From assembly GCA_002794515.1 (NCBI GenBank), contig PGTJ01000080.1:1-9247 (forward strand): DNA of 9,247 bases, written 5' to 3'. The translations under genes and the position numbers were made by a program. The stretch comes from Phototrophicales bacterium. GTDB lineage: Bacteria > Chloroflexota > Anaerolineae > Aggregatilineales > Phototrophicaceae. Of this stretch, positions 5,804-9,247 are shown in pieces (the first letter of the stretch is position 1; each line of letters opens with the position of its first letter). The notes beneath the pieces were generated by a model, which saw only the letters and a program-made list of their open reading frames with translations, was not told the DNA's origin and ran no database searches.

Positions 5804-7066
5804 ATGATTATGACGCGAGAATTTCCATTGCGATTCGGTTACATCCCCTACCCATTATGGCGCAGAAGCTACCCGGTGGGCATCAAACAAGCCTTGTACG
5901 CCTTATATCCCGCCTTATATCCTGTCAGATATGACCACCACCCACCATCGTCATCCGCCGATGTTGCCGATTTTCTCAGACGATTCGCGTTATTACCATC
6001 TGCCACATCCGCCTCGATAGAGGGCATCACACCACCGATTATCCCGCCAGTGGCATCATCACAACCCGCATATCCCCCAAAAATCCGCCTCATCGCCCAG
6101 TGGGAGCACCTAGAGGCAGTGCTGATGAGCTGGTGCATTTTTTATCCGCGCATCTGGTCGCTCCACGCCGATATGGTGCGGGCGATTATCCCCGTTGCAC
6201 AGGTACATGTCATCGTCCCCAACGAGTGGTGGGCGCGGGCGGTTTGGGCATATCTCACTGAACAGGGTCATTTGGGCGCTAACGCCCATCAGGTGAAATT
6301 TATCATCATCCCCACTGATGATGTGTGGATACGCGACTACGGTCCGATGTTGGGCTACGATGCCGATGGTCGGCGTGGCGGGGTCAAAGCCGTGTATGAC
6401 CATCTGCCATACTATCCACAAGGGCGCGATAACGCCATGCCGTTGGCGTGGTCTGCTCATACACAAACACCGCTCATGCCATTAGACTTGCATATCGAAG
6501 GCGGGAATTTGCTCACAGATGGCATGGGGACGCTGTTCACCACACAAAAAACACTGGTGGCAAATCCGCAATTCGCCACCAGTGCCGATTTACAAGCCTA
6601 TCTACATGCGGTATTGGATTTCGATAAACTCATCATCACCCCACGTATGCGGATAGAACGCACAGGGCATATCGACCTGTTGATGAAATTATTAGATGAA
6701 AAGACGGTGATGCTCTCGACACCCAGTTCCAAATGGGATACCGCCCGTTTGGATGAAGTGATGAGCATCTTCAAATCACAAACCAATGCCAAAGGCGATC
6801 CCTATCATATCATCGAATTGCCCACACCGCCGTTGTATTTCAATTGGGTGGTGTATCCGATTCGGCGGTCATATACCAATGCGCTCACCGTCAACGGCAG
6901 GATTTTAGTGCCGATATACCAATCCAAAACCGATGACATCGCCATTCGGCGCTATGAAGACCACGCAAAGGGATACGACATTATCCCAATCGATTGCTCG
7001 GTTGGGATAAACGGTGGCGGGGCAATTCATTGCATGACCCGCGAAGTGCCGATTATTCAATCGTGA
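5804..7066 (+). CDS. Agmatine deiminase / PAD-family hydrolase, 420 aa
   Basis: The family (agmatine deiminase and bacterial peptidyl-arginine deiminase) releases ammonia from guanidino groups through a catalytic Cys. Visible motifs, numbered from the ATG at 5804: DDVWIRDYGP (172-181, Asp178), HIEGGN (230-235), GHID (288-291, His289), and GGGAIHCMTREVP (404-416) with nucleophile Cys410. All catalytic positions are present, so it is probably active. The substrate is open: no agmatine-pathway partner such as an N-carbamoylputrescine amidase is nearby. Recognisable homology starts near residue 92 (IRLIAQWEHLEAVLMSW); the first 90 residues are a Pro/Tyr-rich extension without a signal peptide. 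The start is uncertain: TTG 5795, ATG 5804 and ATG 5813 are in frame and none has a good SD; I take 5804 for its ATG and nearby GGA. Its 3' end overlaps the convergent DUF4832 gene by 14 bp. Confidence 0.88.
   Translation: MIMTREFPLRFGYIPYPLWRRSYPVGIKQALYALYPALYPVRYDHHPPSSSADVADFLRRFALLPSATSASIEGITPPIIPPVASSQPAYPPKIRLIAQWEHLEAVLMSWCIFYPRIWSLHADMVRAIIPVAQVHVIVPNEWWARAVWAYLTEQGHLGANAHQVKFIIIPTDDVWIRDYGPMLGYDADGRRGGVKAVYDHLPYYPQGRDNAMPLAWSAHTQTPLMPLDLHIEGGNLLTDGMGTLFTTQKTLVANPQFATSADLQAYLHAVLDFDKLIITPRMRIERTGHIDLLMKLLDEKTVMLSTPSSKWDTARLDEVMSIFKSQTNAKGDPYHIIELPTPPLYFNWVVYPIRRSYTNALTVNGRILVPIYQSKTDDIAIRRYEDHAKGYDIIPIDCSVGINGGGAIHCMTREVPIIQS
5899..5922 (+). repeat. Perfect tandem duplication of a 12-mer
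   Basis: CGCCTTATATCC occurs twice in immediate succession in the N-terminal extension of the PAD-family gene. A degenerate GCCTTGTA lies just upstream. It encodes the repeated ALYP in YALYPALYP. Its length keeps the frame. Confidence 0.85.
6546..6584 (-). terminator. Minus-strand terminator shape inside the PAD-family gene
   Basis: Arms CACTGGTGGC (6552-6561) and GCCACCAGTG (6575-6584) are a perfect 10-bp inverted repeat with a 13-nt loop. On the minus strand the stem is followed directly by six T (plus-strand A run 6546-6551). It is oriented to stop transcripts coming from the convergent DUF4832 gene, whose stop is about 470 nt upstream on that strand and has no nearer terminator that I can see. 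Confidence 0.6.
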
Positions 7067-8453
7067 TGGTCGCCAATAAGCGGTTAAATCCCGTCTCCGC
7101 TTCCCAAACATCGGTGTTGGCGAAGCGGATGCGATAATCGGGGTTATCATACAAACGGGGTGCGGGGTCGGGCAAATTGAGCAATAGCTCGTAATCGCCA
7201 ATTGGCATATCATCGGGCAAGGTGATGGTGATGGATATATCTATCATCCCTAAATCGGGCGACCAACGGCGCGGGTCGTGTGTCTGGTGAAGCGCAAACC
7301 GATGAACTGTGCCATCGGATGCCCGCAAAATCAGCTCGAATAGACGCGGATTATACGGCGATGCAAATCCATCGTTCTGCAAGGTGATGGTCATCTGCAA
7401 GTCATTACCCCGCATAGCGAGACGCGGGATTTCAGCTCGTATCAGGCGCAGGCGGTAGCCCAGTCGCATGGCAATTTCGTCATAACATCCCTCTTCTGCC
7501 CATAATGCCAAGACATCGGGGTGATAATCGAGGTTGAGTGTGCTAAATCGCAAATATGCCAGTTCTTGTAGGGCGTTATCACAATGGACATAAGGCTGTG
7601 CATCTTCGCCGATATTACACGTCTCGCCACCTTGTGGCAGATACAGATTATCATGACGCAAAAAATCTTTTTGTTGTTGGCGGATCGAGGCATCTTCAGA
7701 ATAAGTACCCCAATTGGTCGCCGATGCCAAAAAGCAATCATTATGATGCCCCATGCGGGCTTGTGCCGTGCCACTGAAGGCTTGTTCAGATGTGAGTGGT
7801 GCTTCGCCATACAATTCCATCTTATAAAGCACATAACGCATGGCTATCATACGTTCTGGTGGCAATGCCGATAGTAACGCATCAATAATGGCACGCGAGG
7901 CATCCGTCAGACCAATGTCGTCATCCACCAGCCGATTGGTCGAGCTATGCCATTCACCCCATGCCCCAACAAAGCCAATCTCCATGAAGGCAATCACATC
8001 GGCATTTTTGCGTAAGATGGGCATAAGTTGCTGGATATGCGCCAAAACACGATCTAACGGAGCATCGGGGTCTTGATAGGGATATTCACCCCCTTGTGGA
8101 AAATTATAGGCAAAACGGGGAATCATCTTAAACCCAGCATCGCGTACGGCATCAAATTGGGCTTGGATGTAGGCGAGCGCCTCATCGCTGATAGGCATAT
8201 CCCGAAATTCATCGATCAGAAAATAATAGCGCACCATGCTGATATGATAGGCTTGGCGCAAATCACGCAGGTCATCTGCCGATTGTGGCACACGGTCTAA
8301 ATCGAGCCACATCGGCGCATCTTGATAATAAAATCCCCGTTCGGGATTGGCAAAATTCTCAGAACTGGGCGCATATTGAATGATGTGCATATCTTGAGCG
8401 CGGATTGTGGTGAAAAACAGAAGGTATATCGACATAACCAAACAAAGGCGCAT
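7053..8453 (-). CDS. Secreted DUF4874/DUF4832-domain protein, 466 aa
   Basis: Residues 1-19 form a signal peptide ending in T-I-R-A before QD, so the protein is probably exported. The DUF4874 part (about 33-195) shows NPERGFYYQ (36-44), MVRYYFLIDEF, MIPRFAYNF (110-118), DAPLDRVLAHIQQLMPIL (130-147) and GFVGAWGEWHS (160-170). The DUF4832 part (about 200-335) shows AFSG, RMGHHNDCFLAS (233-244), WGTY, GGETC (275-279), LNLDYH and LGYRL. A beta-rich C-terminal region (about 336-460) follows. The pair resembles a TIM-barrel glycoside-hydrolase-like fold with conserved acidic and aromatic residues, but I know of no proven activity; sugar binding or cleavage is a guess. The ATG at 8453 lacks a clear SD. 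Met7 (8435) is an alternative, but it would drop the only charged residue (Arg2) from the signal peptide's N-terminus. The gene overlaps the PAD-family gene tail-to-tail and is divergent from the gene at 8606. Confidence 0.9.
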   Translation of the reverse strand: MRLCLVMSIYLLFFTTIRAQDMHIIQYAPSSENFANPERGFYYQDAPMWLDLDRVPQSADDLRDLRQAYHISMVRYYFLIDEFRDMPISDEALAYIQAQFDAVRDAGFKMIPRFAYNFPQGGEYPYQDPDAPLDRVLAHIQQLMPILRKNADVIAFMEIGFVGAWGEWHSSTNRLVDDDIGLTDASRAIIDALLSALPPERMIAMRYVLYKMELYGEAPLTSEQAFSGTAQARMGHHNDCFLASATNWGTYSEDASIRQQQKDFLRHDNLYLPQGGETCNIGEDAQPYVHCDNALQELAYLRFSTLNLDYHPDVLALWAEEGCYDEIAMRLGYRLRLIRAEIPRLAMRGNDLQMTITLQNDGFASPYNPRLFELILRASDGTVHRFALHQTHDPRRWSPDLGMIDISITITLPDDMPIGDYELLLNLPDPAPRLYDNPDYRIRFANTDVWEAETGFNRLLATITIE

Positions 8454-8493
8454 ATATCTTATATCCCATTGTCATAAGCGGTCTATATTTGTC

Positions 8494-8502
8494 ATCATAA
8501 CA
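8494..8502 (-). promoter_or_regulatory. Candidate extended -10 promoter of the DUF4832 gene
   Basis: On the minus strand TGT-TATGAT (8502-8494) is an extended -10 element; the -35 region is poor (TTGTTA with a 19-nt spacer at best). The start would be near 8487, about 34 nt before the ATG at 8453. Confidence 0.35.
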
Positions 8503-8539
8503 CACATCAGCTTGGATATAACAAATTTTTACTTTTTTA

Positions 8540-8569
8540 TTGAAAAATAACATCCCGCCATGTTACGCT
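8540..8569 (+). promoter_or_regulatory. Candidate promoter with internal dyad before the 8606 gene
   Basis: TTGAAA (8540-8545) and an extended -10 TGT-TACGCT (8561-8569) are 18 nt apart. The perfect dyad TAACAT-CCCGCC-ATGTTA (8548-8565) fills the space between the two elements and overlaps the -10, where a repressor operator would sit. The promoter match is modest. Confidence 0.35.
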
Positions 8570-8605
8570 ATGAATAGATGTAAATAGTCTTGAGGAAATA
8601 AGACA

Positions 8606-9247
8606 TTGAACAAATTCGCTATTCGTTACGCATTTTTAACTCTGCTCATCATCTCGACATTGGCGCTCATGCCACTATCGGCACAAGAAGAAGGGGCGCA
8701 AGATTTTTGTGTCGAATTTATGCAGTTACAACAAACAGCGCTCGAAACATGCCAAGACCAAGCCGATGAAACGCTGTGCATTGGGAGCAACACCGTTGAA
8801 GCGCGTCTGAATAACAGCATCCTCAATATCCGACAAGTGGGCGAGACGGCGGCTATCGGCACATTTGACGCCCTCAGCGCCTCGCCACTGGCACCCAACA
8901 GTGGCATGTGGGGCATAGCCGTGTTTTCGGTGTGGGGGAACTTGCCCCAAGACGCGCCAGAACCCGTGCAATTGGTGGTCTATGGTGGCATCGAATTGAG
9001 CATACCGCCTAGCAACGAAATCCCAGAAGGTTATACCGCGCCGATGCAAGCCTTCAACATCCGTGCCACACACGAGACGGCTTGTGTGGGGATGCCCCCA
9101 GGCGTGTTTATCAATGTACCCGATGGACAGGTGGCAGATTTTCTAATCAATGGCTTGCGTATCAAAGCCGATGCCCAAATTTTCATCGGCTTGCCAGCCG
9201 ATAATAGCTATCTCTCGGTGTCACGTTATGGCACCAGTAGCGGGCAA
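8606..9247 (+). CDS. Secreted protein of unknown function, 5' part (214 codons, runs off the window)
   Basis: The frame starts with TTG at 8606, 9 nt after GAGGA (8592-8596), and stays open to the last base, so the 3' end is missing. No ATG is available nearby. Residues 1-26 are a signal peptide: Lys and Arg near the start, a Leu/Ile core, and L-S-A before QEEG. The mature part has Cys at 35, 49, 58 and 160. The spacing of the first three (CVEFMQLQQTALETCQ, then LCIGSNTVEA) and the later WGIAVFSVWGNLP (102-114) recall a secreted family seen in Chloroflexota genomes; I give this from memory and with low confidence. Residues 150-214, including YLSVSRYGTSSG at the edge, look beta-rich and may begin a second domain. 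No enzyme motif is seen. Confidence 0.8.
   Translation, partial: MNKFAIRYAFLTLLIISTLALMPLSAQEEGAQDFCVEFMQLQQTALETCQDQADETLCIGSNTVEARLNNSILNIRQVGETAAIGTFDALSASPLAPNSGMWGIAVFSVWGNLPQDAPEPVQLVVYGGIELSIPPSNEIPEGYTAPMQAFNIRATHETACVGMPPGVFINVPDGQVADFLINGLRIKADAQIFIGLPADNSYLSVSRYGTSSGQ

Noticed and set aside
1..9247. Defence island, mobile element, CRISPR or biosynthetic cluster
   Set aside because: No transposase, integrase, nuclease-toxin pair, spaced repeats or tRNA-flanked boundary is seen, and the genes are mostly single units with housekeeping or secreted products.

Overview
The window looks like chromosomal DNA of a free-living bacterium with roughly balanced base composition and bacterial sigma-70-type promoters. 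It carries core genes (radA, rpsD) next to secreted proteins of unknown function. The secreted proteins resemble families I associate with Chloroflexota (Anaerolineae-like) genomes: a DUF4874/DUF4832 protein and a Cys-containing secreted protein with a W-G-I-A segment. That placement is an inference from protein style, not a proof. I see no phage, IS, CRISPR, tRNA or rRNA features.

Layout, left to right. (1) A minus-strand unit at 20-855 encodes a small secreted protein. It has a near-consensus promoter, a good Shine-Dalgarno (SD) sequence and its own intrinsic terminator. (2) A minus-strand alkaline-phosphatase-superfamily 'sulfatase' (885-2438) has Thr where true sulfatases have the formylglycine Cys/Ser. 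It is divergent from (3) radA (2600-3979), a complete DNA repair ATPase. (4) A COG3375-like GNAT acetyltransferase (4096-4923) has a good promoter. The transcript would begin at or very near the ATG of a 21-codon upstream ORF that also forms a hairpin. (5) rpsD (5027-5656) is a monocistronic-looking ribosomal protein S4 gene. It has a terminator-like hairpin in its leader and a strong terminator behind it. (6) An agmatine-deiminase/PAD-family hydrolase (5804-7066) has an unusual N-terminal extension. (7) A secreted DUF4874/DUF4832 protein (7053-8453, minus) overlaps the previous gene tail-to-tail by 14 bp. (8) The 5' part of a second secreted protein (8606 to the window end, plus) is divergent from it.

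The genes do not form one obvious pathway. They are mostly single-gene transcription units with their own promoters. The more interesting signals are regulatory: a minus-strand terminator shape inside the PAD-family gene, apparently placed to stop read-through from the convergent DUF4832 gene; the upstream ORF and hairpin before the GNAT gene; and the rpsD leader hairpin. I find no convincing evidence of a new multi-gene system. Folding energies and homology searches were not run; family assignments rest on motifs read by eye.
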